Positions 49,601-62,500 of a stretch of 64,000 nucleotides of DNA are shown in pieces (positions within the stretch are counted from its first letter, which is position 1; each line of letters starts with the position of its first letter). The position numbers were made by a program, and so were the translations under genes. The DNA is from Alligator mississippiensis (Eukaryota; Chordata; Crocodylia; Alligatoridae). The notes below the pieces were generated by a model. The model was not told the origin of the DNA. It saw only the letters and a list, made by a program, of their open reading frames with translations, and did not search any database. The stretch lies in assembly GCF_030867095.1 (NCBI RefSeq), contig NC_081827.1, forward strand, positions 211,849,310 to 211,913,309, written 5' to 3'.

Positions 49601-50833
49601 CCCTGGGGGACCCCACTGGTCACCAGAGACCACGATGAGTGACTTCCATCAATTACTACCCTCTGGGTCCGACCCCGGAGCCAGTTTTCCAGCCAGTGGA
49701 TCATGGAGGACCCAAGGCGACAATTGGCCAGTTTCTCCAAGAGACGATCATGGGACACCAGATCGAAGGCTTTTTTGAAGTCTATATGACATCAATCTCA
49801 TCTCCCTTGTCCAGGTGATGAGTCACCTGGTCGTAGAAGGAAATGAGATTGGTCAAGCAAGACCTACCCACAACAAACCCGCGCCGGCTATCCCTTAAGA
49901 TGCTGGCGTCAGCCAGTCCATTAAGGATGGCCTCTTTAATAAACTTTTCTAAGATCTTCCCCGGGATAGAAGTCAGGCTGATGGGCCTATAGTTAGCCGG
50001 ATCCACTTTCCTCCCTTTCTTGAAGATAGGCACCACATTGGCCTTCTTCCAGTCTTTGGGCACTACACCAGAGCACCAAGAGTTTTCAAAGATCCGCGCT
50101 AGAGGCTGGGCTATGATGCTTGCCAGCTCCTTGAGTACCCTGGGGTGAAGATTGTCAGGGCCAGCTGACTTGAAGGTATTTGGCAGCCACCTTCCCTTTC
50201 CTTTAACGTTTTGGATCCAAAAGCACTCTCTCTCATTATCAGTCAAAGGATTTTACAAAAAAATCCCTGTTCAAGTTTACTGGCATCATTAATATCTTCC
50301 CAGCTACAGCAGCAGGGCCTTAGCACTCAAGCAGCAGTTTAGGGAACTTGGCTACTTGTGCATAGAGGATGCACGCAGATTAGATTCAATGTTAACTATA
50401 AGTCCATACATTTAAGATTCCCTCCCCTCTCCAAATGTATCGTAACACATGCCCCCCTTCCATTACAAAGAAACTACAGCATCTTAGCCACATACAAGTA
50501 AAAGAAGGTATCTGAAACTGCTATTTTAAACATTCTTTAATCTTATGGAATAAAAATTCCAATCTTACATGAATAAGATTACTCTAGGTGCCCATAGCCA
50601 TTAAACTACTTCCATAAGTGTAGAAGCTTATACTACAGGCTCTTACTTGTATATTTCTTGTGTGCGTGTACACACACACACGGCTTTTTTGTTGTTTTGG
50701 GGGGATTTTTGGGGGTTCTCTCTTTGCTCATTGTTTCCCAGACACTTGTAAACATTTGGAATTGGCTTTGATTTAATTTTTAAAAGCAATGTAATTGTGC
50801 GCGCGTGTGTGTGTGTGTGTGTGTGTACACACA

Positions 50834-50886
<53 letters not shown>

Positions 50887-53800
50887 ATCTATGTTTGTTT
50901 TTTTGTTTTAACTCCATGAAATAGGCTTTTAAAAACTATGTATTTTGTAAAGTGACACCAAGTACTGGCGTGTGAACTGATTCACAGATTCTGTTGGAGT
51001 GGCTGTTGGCTAATAATTACAGAGCTTTTAAAGACTCTTTAACTAGTCAAATCCAGCTGGTCGCCACACCATTTAGTAACACAGCACAACTGTGTTTATA
51101 CAGAAACCTGCCATTCAGACATATGTTAGCTCTTCTCTACAGATCTCCTGTGACAGCCAGCTGTGCCCTGTATTGAATTACACTTCAAATCTAGAACAAA
51201 CAGCAAGCACAGATTACTACAGTTTACATGGCTACCTCTGCAGTTAATTTTTTCTGACAGCAAACAGCTGCTTGTTTCTTCCATAGCATTAAATAGACTT
51301 ACTCTCACAATAAGCAGACTAGAAGTATTTTTATCTACTTACTTATTTTTGGATTGAAATCTTGGGGGCTAGCAGTATATTCAAAACATGCTTCAACATT
51401 CAGGCTGTAAGAAGTCAAGAATTTAATTTCAGTTAGGCAAGATCCAACAGGTTGACAAGTTTTAACGTTTTTGAACAGTTTAATCAATTTTCAATTATAT
51501 TAATTTTCATATGAGAACTGGCATTTCACTTCTTCCTGAATAGGGCATTACAAAAAGAAAGAAGTGCCTTTTTCTCTTCTAAAATGCATTTTAAACCAGA
51601 AGGGTACTTTTCAAAAACAGGATGCTTTGCAGTGTGCTTCTCCTTTAAGGGATACAACAGGATTTTTTTTTTTTTTCGTTTTACTGTGGGAATCCTCAGG
51701 AGAACTAATGGGATTATGACAGAACAAATGACTGATCCTGGCAACTGAGAAACTGAGAAACATTTTGTTTAACTGCGGCCCCCCCTACAAAAGCAGGTAA
51801 AGATGCGATGGACTCTAATGCCAAATCCACAATCATGCATTAGATCCCATCGCTCCTTATTGCCAGTGCAGGGGGAACTCCTACAGCTCGGAGCCCCCTC
51901 AGTTGAGGGGCTCACAGCTGCAAGGGTACCCCATGCACCCCCAAGCCTGGCAGCTGTGATCCCACAGGCCCAAGGGTTTCATGCACCCCTGGGGCAGCTG
52001 CACCCCCTGGCTGCTGGGACCCAGCTAGTTGCTACTGAACTTTAGTTTACATGTTTATCAGGCTCTCCCCTGCAGCTGGGAGCCCCGTCAATTGACAGGG
52101 CTCTCAACTGCAAAGATGTACTATGCCCAGCCAGGAGTCCAGCAACTGAGGGGACTTTTGGCCCCAGCAGCATGAGGACCCAGGGAGTCCCACAGCTGCA
52201 GACACTGGGTGCCAGGACCTGGAGTCGGCAGATGCTGGGGCTGAGATTCCCTTCAGTTGCAGGACTCCCAGCCTTGGCTGGTCATGGTGCACCCCTGCAG
52301 TTGACAAAGCTCCCACGTGGGGGTAAGGGGGGAGGGGGGGTGCAAATTAAAGCTCAATAACTATCATCTATGAAGTTAGAACACATTTTCGAGGTCTAAC
52401 GTTACAGTCAGTTGGAGTTTTATGTCATGATAGCATATGTAGCTGGTCTTAAGGTAATTATGCAATTAACTAGTTAATTGTGTGATATCTGTAATGTATA
52501 GAGAGAGCCTGTTTAAAAATAAACGGGAGCAATTCTCTGTTGCCATGAACCTTGTATAGTCATTTGCATTCGTGTTGAGAGGACAGAAAATGCCATCTCT
52601 CTCACAGCAGTCTCTCATCTACTCTGCATTCTGTTAGCACAGGTGTAATGATTAATTAGTTTTAGTCACCGTCAGCACTCATACAGAAGCTTATAGAAGC
52701 TAGTGCATAACGGGTCACTGCCCAAAGTTATGTTGGTCAAGGAGTTTCTTTCTGTACAATCAGATTAGTTTCTGTTTTACTGTCTGTTCCATAGGAAGAT
52801 AAGTCCAATTTCATATTTCTAGTGAAAAGCCCATGTGAGGGTGCTATTACAGGTTACCTTTAAAACATTTTAGCCAACATGAACTTAGGACAGTTTCAGA
52901 GCACTAGCAGGTTAAGGCTTAATGCCATCTCTGACCTGCATAACTGTGACTTGTCACTAGAGGGCTAGCAAGCAGTGCTGTGGCCAAACTCAATTCATTC
53001 CCTGTCCGGTGGGAGAGGAGAGGGGAGGGTGGCACATAGAAATGAAAAAAAAAAAAAAAAAAAAACCTAAAAAAAATTAAGACTGTCTCATACGTTTGTG
53101 CAGGGATTTTTGACCTTTTTTAAAGGAATGTACCCCTTCTGGTGGTGGCGGTCAGCGGGGGCTGGCACATGGCAGCAGCAGGTGGTGGATGGCAGCCTGC
53201 AATCAGCTGGCCGGGCAGCACCTGTGCAGCCCACAGAGGGGAAGCGCTGCCCTTCCCCCATCCTTTCCCGCAAGCCCTTCTCCTAGGAGACGGCAGCACG
53301 GGGTGGTGGCGCTCCATCCCTGCCCTCCCACTCGTACCCCCTAGCACCTTTCCATGTACAAGTCACAACCCCTGCATTAGTGAATTGTGGGTAACAGTAG
53401 AGAACTGGGCCTTGGGGAGCCCCCTAGCCGAGCCCAGCCAGATGGCCCCACACCAGCCTGCTCCAATAAGACCTCTGGCACTGCCTTCTCTGGGGAAGGT
53501 TGGGGGCTGGAATCACTGCTGAGGCACAGGGGGGCTATGCGTTCCTGTCCTGGCCAAAGGGGTTGGGAGGGGGCTGGCAAGCACCAACCACCTGCAACAA
53601 ATCCTGCTAAACCTTTCACAATCCTGTCCCAGGTGGGATGATTTAGGGGGACCCCAGCTTTCCCCTCCCCCCACCCCAAGTCCTCCAAGGGCCCGTCTCA
53701 GCCTACAGCAGGGGTGGGCAAAGTGCAGCCCATGGGCCATTCTATCTGGCCTGCGGGGCACCCCCAAAATTTAGAAAATTAATATTCATCTGCCCCTGGT

Positions 53801-56800
53801 TGCCTGTCATGTGGCCCTTGATGGCTTGCTAAAACTCAGTAAGCAGCCCTCTGCCCAAAATAATTGATCACCCCAGCCTAGAGGGAGGGGGCTCCAAACG
53901 AGCAGCAAAGAACCCTTCCAAACCAGACCTCAGATTCCTCGTCCCATCCCATACTTTCCCCACGCGCCCCAAAAGCCTTGCTCAGAGCAGCCTGTACTTT
54001 TAAGCCCAGCACAAGGCATGGGAAAACTTAATTTAAGCTGACTTTCTTTACCTGAGGGTAATTGAAATTTTCCCACACCCCTGGCCCTTTTCTCCCTTAT
54101 CCAGTAGAGTAGCTGGGAAGGGGAGGGGCAGCTTTTCCTCAAGCCTCCCCAAGTCTAGTCCCCGTTATGAGGGGCTATGGAAGGCTGGAAGGGGAAAGCT
54201 TTTCCTTGAGCCCCCTTCCACAGCCCCCCTCACCAGGGACCAGCTTTTCGGGCGGGGGGGGGAGGGGGGCCAGGGTGCGGTAGGCCAGGGGAGGCATGCT
54301 GGGAGGCCAGACCATGGAGCTGTCAGGTGGCGAGCTGTGGAGCCAGGGAAAAGCATGTTTCCCCCAGCCACTGCACTTCAGCCAGTGGTTTTGTGCTCTG
54401 CACAGAGCTGTCACGTGGTGAGACCCTGGAGCTGCAAAAGGGTGGGATGGGGTAGAGTGCCTGGAAGCTGTGCATCCTGGGATTCTGGAAGACTGCAAAC
54501 TGATCACTAGATCTCCAGGGAACTGACTAACAATACCGTATCTCAACCTGGGTAGAATGGCTAGAAGACAGCCCCACCCTTAGATGGGTTTTAGGATGAG
54601 TTAACACCCTTTAATGGGTTTTAAGTGCCTTTATGACAGTTTAAAGGTAACCTATAACATCACCCTAACATTTCCCTGGGGTTGTTATTCCATGTTAATA
54701 CTACCTTCCATGCCTTCTACTCTCCTACAGTAGTCCTGTAGTCTCAATAATTTATGATGAATAAGTAAGAAAAGAATCAAACCCTTCTTTTTATAGCTAA
54801 GATACAAAGAGCCTATTACATCTGCTTCTAGAGAGGATCTGCCAGGTAATGAAAAAGCCATCTAAAGAGCAAACATGTTGCATTTAATAAAGGGTACAGG
54901 GGCTGCTGCCACTAATTCTGGCAGCAGCATTTCAGCTAGGCCCCCTAGAATAAGTACTGCTCTGTCAGTAGAAGTACAGGCAACCCCCGCTTAGCACTCT
55001 TAATTGGTTCCTGAAAAACTGAGCGTTAAGCGAAATGAGCATTAAGTGAAACTGAAAGTATTTGACGACCAAAGATGGCTACCGCAATTGTTTTTAATGA
55101 CCCAAGATGGTGACCGCAAGCGTTATACTGAAACTCGCTGAGCACTAAGGCAAAATCAGGTATCAATTTAAAATAAGCGTTACAGTTAAATAGCACTAAA
55201 TAAAACAGTGTTAAGCAGGGGTTGCCTATAGGTTTTCTGCCATCAGAGCGATATCAGCTGCACTATACAAAGCTGCACCCTCACTGGGGGTTTTGCCAAC
55301 ATAAGCAGAGCTCCGAAACATGGACAAGGACAGGGAAGAAAAAATGATACTAAACAGAGGGAGAGCAATTAACATGTGCCCTACCCAGCACCCTATTCAT
55401 TCTTATTATTTAGAAGCTCAAGTGTAAGGCTGCAAATAGACCTCGAATTGGTCCCAGGAGAACGCCTTTTGTTCCAGGATCCAACAGACATACAAGTCCA
55501 GTTTCCTGCTTCAATTCCCTCTGAAGTATGTAGGATAAAATGTGCTTAAGCTTTTGCCTAGGACGCAGCTGTGTGTGTCTATTAGATTACCGTGGGGCAT
55601 TCCAAGACAAGCCAGCCAGGCTGTGTGCTCTTGCTGACCTACTGGTACAGAAGCAGCAGCAATGCAGCTTGGAAGAGCTGTGCGCATATGTGGTAGAGCA
55701 CCAGTGAGGTGCTCGCCACATAGGGAAGTTGCAAGCTCTGGGGAAAGCTTGTTGGCTGAGCAGCAGGGGAAACACCCCCCCAGCAACCATTTTAAGGGGG
55801 AAGGCATGTGTTGGAGCACTCCTGGTGCTCTGCCACTTTCAGAACCGGGCCAGACAGGTGCAGCTCAGGCCTGACGAGCAGCCATCTTAAGTCTCAGGCC
55901 AGCAGGGCTGGGGGCAGCAGTTGCTGCCTGGTGCTGAGGGAAGCAACATCTCATGGAGGAGATGCTGCTCCAAGAACAACCTGGAGGAGGTCAGGGAGAG
56001 GCTACAGGGAAGGAGGCCTCCTGGCCCTGGGCATGATCTAAAACTGCACCCTGGTGGGGCATTTTGAGGTGTGGGAGCCCCCAGGAAATGCCAGGCCAGC
56101 TACCTCCCCAGTGAAAAGCAAGGAGGGGCACCTTAACCCCAGTCCCAACCTTCAGGTGGGTTATTTATCAGAGGCAGTAGAGAGCCAGGCACGCCCTGGT
56201 GTGGCACTTGAGCCCATGTGGTATGCAAGGCCCCAGGGAGCAGATAGTGGGGCCAAGCACAGCTGCGGCCACCTGAGCCCAGATAGGGGTAGTTAGAGCT
56301 GTATACATAGGCTCAAGAGAACAGGGCATTCAATGGGCAGCTTCCCACCTAATTAAAACCCTAATCATTTAGCAACAAGGTGTGGCAGGCGAGAGAGGCA
56401 GGTGGGAGACTAGTTCTGTGGCTGGTCAGGGAGTTCCCACTTTGCCACAGTGCGCCACACCTGTTTTGATCCGGCTCAAACCCTGGAACAAAATCAGGCT
56501 TGTGTCCAATGAGACATCTATATACAGTCTACGAGCAATGAACAGAGAGTACAGTTGAAATTTACTACTGTGAAGTGTGTCTTTGAAGAAACCTCCTATT
56601 CCTTTCCATTGCTTACCCAACCTTAGCCTTTTAGCTCTTGTTAAAAGTGCGCACCATGCAAGCAATATTTTTTCAGTCAGAAGAAAGCTCTGAAGTAAAG
56701 CAAGGAATTCTAAGTTCTAAAAAGTTGCACAACAAAGAATAAAAATACACAGGAACAACCAATTAAATCCATTTCCCTGTCCTTGCACTCAAGAACAAAA

Positions 56801-59540
56801 GCCAATGATTGAATGTGGTGATAAAAATACAATTCTCATTTGTCGCAGCACTTCAGCCTAGTAGACACAATCCAAAGATTCTGAGAGTCCATATCGGGAC
56901 TAAAACATACATTATAATTACCTTGATAGTTAAAGTTTTGTGCTCATAACATGAAAAACTAGTCTGATAAGTTTTGGGGGGGTTTTTGTGAAGCCTAAGA
57001 AACAAAATAAGAAACACTCATTATGCCAAGCCTCAGAATTAAATAAATTAAACACCTTACCAGATTCCACTGGGTTCAGGGCAGGTTCTTCTGTTTAAGT
57101 CAATTTTGTCAGGCAATATCTTAATTGTTTTCTTAATGCTTATAACAGGCCGAGACCTTATTTTGGGTAGCATTGAAGGGATGAAACAAAAAGTTACAAT
57201 TAATAAAACAGTCACGTTACTCATTCACTTTATAAAGGGCTTTTACGCTCTCGCAGATTTACTGTGAAGACACTGAATACCCTATATCACATTACCCTGA
57301 AAAAAAATCACATTGCCCTGAAAAAAATTACTGCGTTTGATGTTCAGTATGGTTAGAAACAAAGCATATTCTAGACAAGATAAACAAGCCTGACCAAAAC
57401 AAACAAAAAAAAATCAAAGATGAAGTGACTACTATTGTTAAGATTAAAAAAAAGTGCAGGTTATCGCATTTTATATTCACAAGAGTCAGGAAATTCAAAG
57501 TGAAGATTCTCAAAAGCAATTGTAATTCGGCTCCAGTGAGGAAACAGTAGGTACCAGAAATCATTTAGATTAATGTACACGTCAAGCTTAATGCGCAAAG
57601 TAGGCAAAGTTATGTTTGCTGTGGAAAACTTGTTTTTCCACTGTGTGACCACTACTTCTATAGCATTACACCCATAAAAGTCATATTAGTATATTTTTCT
57701 TTTTATTTATTAAATATAAAAATAGGGTTTTTACTATTGACTCTAGCAATACCAATGCTGGTAAATTTGTCCTAAAAGTGGACTTAAGTACTACTTATTG
57801 TAATGGAGTACTCCTTTTTGTATTGGGAGGCTTCCGCTGGCTCACTTTTATACCACAGCAACTTAAATATTCTTGCGTTTACCTTCTGGCTTATTTAGAT
57901 TTCTGTGCTGCCTTCATGAGCATAATATCAAGCACCTTTTAGTACACCATGAACCAGTATGACAAATCTGTCATGTGTGGTTTATTCTCCCATCCTCTCA
58001 TCAGAGGAAGAACTGCACGTGCAGTGGAGTGTTCTGTTTTTTAAAGTTTTTCTAAAGGAAAGATTTCTCTTTAGTTCTCATGGGAGTTTTTCCAGTCTCA
58101 GACTGGCCTCCCAGAAAGCTCCATCTCCTATAGAGATGAGCTTTACCTTTATGGTAAAGTTTCACTATGCCCAAGGAAACGAGTTGTCAAGCATGGCCTT
58201 CATCCTGGAGCTTTTGATGGCCATTTAGCTATGCTGAACCCTAAACATGGAGAGTCCTGAAGATAAGCACCAAAACTCTGAACTTGAAATGGATTCATGG
58301 TCCCGATCAAATCCTCCCCTTCCTGCTTATTGTCAGTGATGCTGTATGTTGAGGGGAATTACATTAACACCAGATCTTCTCATGATCAAAGCTGTGTTCA
58401 ATACAAAGCATTAATAGCTAAAATACAGGCTTGAGGTAGCCATAAGAGGCCAAAATAGTTCCCTTAGCCCCACTACTGCAACCTATGGGCAGCATATGCC
58501 CCACATCTATGGCACTCAGCTGAAAGATTGCAGCAGGAAATAAATTATTGTTGTTTGCACTATGACAGTACCTAGAGGCCCAAGTTGGTATATTGTGATA
58601 CAGGCCTACCCAAGCTATCAGCTCAAATGATGGTGGAAAAAAGTTTGTAACATAACACTGATTGTTATAAACACTTGAGATAACAGAAGCTTTTATAATA
58701 GGAAAAGAGATTAGAACCAAATTAATCCAAACAAAAAAGGTCTGTTAATGCTACCCAAGGGTTAGATCAAAATTATAACTACTGAACAAACTTAGACTGG
58801 AGTTGAACTAACAGAACAGAATTAGCACATGAGAAATTGGGCCTAATTGAGAGACAAGACAATGAAGAAGTGGGTTATTCGGCCCACCTGTAGGGTTCCT
58901 TAAAGGAGAAACCAAAGTGGTTGGCACAGAAGAGATGATAACAAAACTTGTACAGTCTACATCTGCCATTGCATTACAGCAAGGAGCTGTATAGAGTAAA
59001 TGAGTTAAAATGCCTCAATTAAGAGATGATAGATCTGTGGTCGTGGATTCACCGACTGTCTCATTCACCCCCAATCTGTTTACATCTTGGTATGAAGGGG
59101 GATGAGTTCAGCCCTTGCTCTAACCATTCAAATAGCAGAAACAGAGTTTTGAACCTCAGGATTAAAATACGCATTACAAACCTGAGAAAACACACCGGTC
59201 TCTTCAAAGAAGTGTTAAAAATATTTTACTAAATCTATGTTGATTTTATTTATATACCTACCTGTAAACAGATACAGAATCTGAAAGTGACCCAACAGCA
59301 ATATCAGGATAGGAATTTCTATCAAGATCCATATTTCCGGCAATAGAATAACCAAAGAATTGAATGTTATTTTCTTCACCATCAAGAATCTAAAAACAAA
59401 CAAACAGATTGTCAAGAATGAAGTGTTTAAGATTCTTAAAAAGGATATATCAAAGGTTTCATACTCAAAAACTAAAAATATCAAGGAATTCTGAGAATAC
59501 TTCTTTTAGGTAAGACACCTCAAAGGAGAGAAACTTTTAC

Positions 59541-59583
<43 letters not shown>

Positions 59584-62500
59584 TGGGCTCTAATCAACGG
59601 CTCTCTGGTATTAGCTGATCCCTTATGAAATAGAGCTTATGTAGCCAGTGGCCCCTTCCCTACTTCCTATTAGTGATAATGAACTCTACACCGATTTCCT
59701 CAGTAGAAGGGCTCAGTATTAAATTAACCACTCCTGATCATCTTTGCCAACAACACACCCTTTGTACAACCCCAAAGAGCTTTCTTATATACCCCTTTTT
59801 CACTGGTAGAAGTGGGAGGGAAGTAGATATTTGTAGTCCTAACGTGCCAGGGTAACTTCTTATGTTTGACACCAATTCAAGGTTGAGCATATGATCTTAA
59901 TTACCTGTGTTGCTTTTGTATTTATTCCATTCTTAGATCCATGATATATATACACCTTGCCTGAACCATCATAGGGTGCCCCTACTGCAATATCTGTTGA
60001 AAAGAAATTACGATATTCAGAAGAATCTTTGAATGGTTACATCCATGATAGCATGAGGTGCTCAGAAACTGGTTTTGAGCAAAAATGGGCATACGCTTAT
60101 TTCAAGGCCTGCTTTCTCACCTGGGAATCCATCCTGATTAACATCGCCAATACTTTCAACAGCAAGACCAAACATGGAATCAGTAGTTCCATTAAGGCGA
60201 ACTGGCTTCACGCCTTCCCAATTGCCGTTCTGATTAATGTAGATGTACACAGCACCACCAATATCTTCATCTCTCTCGAAGTATTGTGGGGCTCCAACAA
60301 CAATATCTTGCCAACTTAAAATAAAACACAACAATTTTAAAAGAGCTATGAAAAGTAACTGGAAATGCCCATCAATTTAAATTACATCAAGCCCATAGTC
60401 TTTAAGTCAGTTGGTCTGACAAAGAGGTAGCAAAGGTTGTTAAAAAGTACATTAAATGGGTACAGTAACAAGAATGAACCTAAGGGCATTCATTAAAGTG
60501 ACAGTTTAGTTTCAGACTTTTCCCCCTTCTTTGATATATAATGAATGCTCAAGAGTGTTTCTTTATGTATCAGAATTAGTTTATTTTTCCTGCTTTTTTG
60601 TGCTTTATTCATTTTCTAAACTTAGTTGCCCATAAGTGATTAGACTTTTTTCCCCCTACTAACACCCTCCAGTTAACAAGGAAAGCTTGCCCAGTCTACT
60701 CCAAGACCCTCAGCAGGTCCTCCACAAAGCTGGAGAACACAGAACTTACCATTCCTAGTATTCCTAGGGTCAAAACCAAGCAGGAAAAACAGCCCAAAAA
60801 CAAAATAAGAAAACTAAACTTAGCAAGTCTTCTTTACATAGCATAAAGGAGAAGGAGAAAAAATATATACACCTTCCCTTTTTCTCAGCATCTTCAAGTC
60901 ACTTTTTTAAAAAAAAAAAAAAACATTGGCTCATTTGCATTCTAATTAGAACGCGTTGGAGAAAACTCAATTAATTGAGCTTGCCCCACGTTCTAATTAG
61001 AATGCTTAAGCTTAAGCACTGCCACAGTCACGTATCAAGCTCTCGCGTGTTTTATAACGACTGTAAGGGCCATATCTAAACTTCGTCAAATGACCGTTAG
61101 ATAAAGTGTCTTGAGGCCATTTTAAAATACCTGGAGGCTTAATACATGTGACAGTAAGTCATTTTAATTAGAGTAGCTGTCTGGAAACCACTGTAATTAA
61201 AACACCCTCCCTCCTGTCCCAACCACTCCCCCACAGAGCACATGTTTAGGCAGCTATTTTACCCGGAAGACACCATAGCAATGCAAAAATCAGAACTTAG
61301 TAGGAAAAAAAAAAAAAGCCTCACCCATCCTTATTGAGATCCACAACTGCAACATCATAGCCAAACGAAGAGGCTAGCCCTTCTCCTTCAAATATATGCA
61401 CAAGTGAAAGCGCGCTCTGAATACTAGGATCTTTTCTTAGCAAAACAACTGCCCCGCTGTGGTTGGCTCGTGGTGCACCAGACACAAAAGTTATCTCCTC
61501 CTGAGACACAATACCTTTGCCAGAGTCCAAAGAAAAACCTAGAACAAAAAGTGAACACACAAAAGTAAGTTTTTTTTTCCATCATTAAATATGAAAAGTA
61601 CATGTGCACACTACATTAAAGTGGTTTTTAGTAGTGGTACTGCAACCAAATTTAGCAAATATATCCACAGTGTAAGCTAGTCATTCAAGTAGCTTTTAGA
61701 TCAGCTGGAAAAAACCAAACAGCTTAAGAGTGCACAAGTGTGAATATAAAATGCTATGAGGCTTATATCTGTGCTCTTGCTAGAGATATGAAGGGCCTGA
61801 AGAAAACATTTTTCTTATATAAATCCACCATAAGCATGCTTGCTCAATGAAATCTGATGTTGTCTGTACATGTATGTATTAAACATTGTATATACAGACA
61901 CAAATCTCCACCTCTTACTGTCTATATAGTATCAGATTTTATTGACCATGCAGTACCTTTCATATACGTCATATATGCTTATGGCAGCCATTTAAAAATG
62001 TATTAACTTAAGATCAAGTCAAACTTTACCACTTTAATATAGCTTAAGTATTTATTTTAACACAGGATGAATAGTACTTATGAAGTTTTATACACACACG
62101 CATAAACATACATACAAACAAAGCACTCTCAGTCATATACATGCAAAGTATACTGCACAAGCACAGTGTCTTATGTTAATTTGTTACACCGTATTTGAGA
62201 ATCTGTAGTGGTGAAATTAGCAGTATTAACCTGAATGTTTGTAAATGACATACTTAAGTAGTGAATGAAGCCCTAAATGTCCAGGATCAAACCTAAATTT
62301 TAAAAAGGGGGTTTGAGTTGTTTCACATACTTTATATATGATTATTGCATATATTGGAACGTGGCATGAATTTGTGCTAAAAAGTTTTCACTAGCCAGAG
62401 TCACAAATTCAAAGGAAAAAAAGTCTAGATTAGGAGAGAAGCATAAAAAATAGTAAATGAGGCTGCCCTTTTTATCCTCCTGTAATCCTTCACCACTGCC

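Noticed and set aside
49217..49642. Plus-strand frame of 141 codons
   Set aside because: Antisense shadow of the CR1 reverse transcriptase, which reads clearly on the minus strand.
50797..50885. CRISPR-like regular repeats
   Set aside because: It is a dinucleotide microsatellite with no spacers, in vertebrate DNA.
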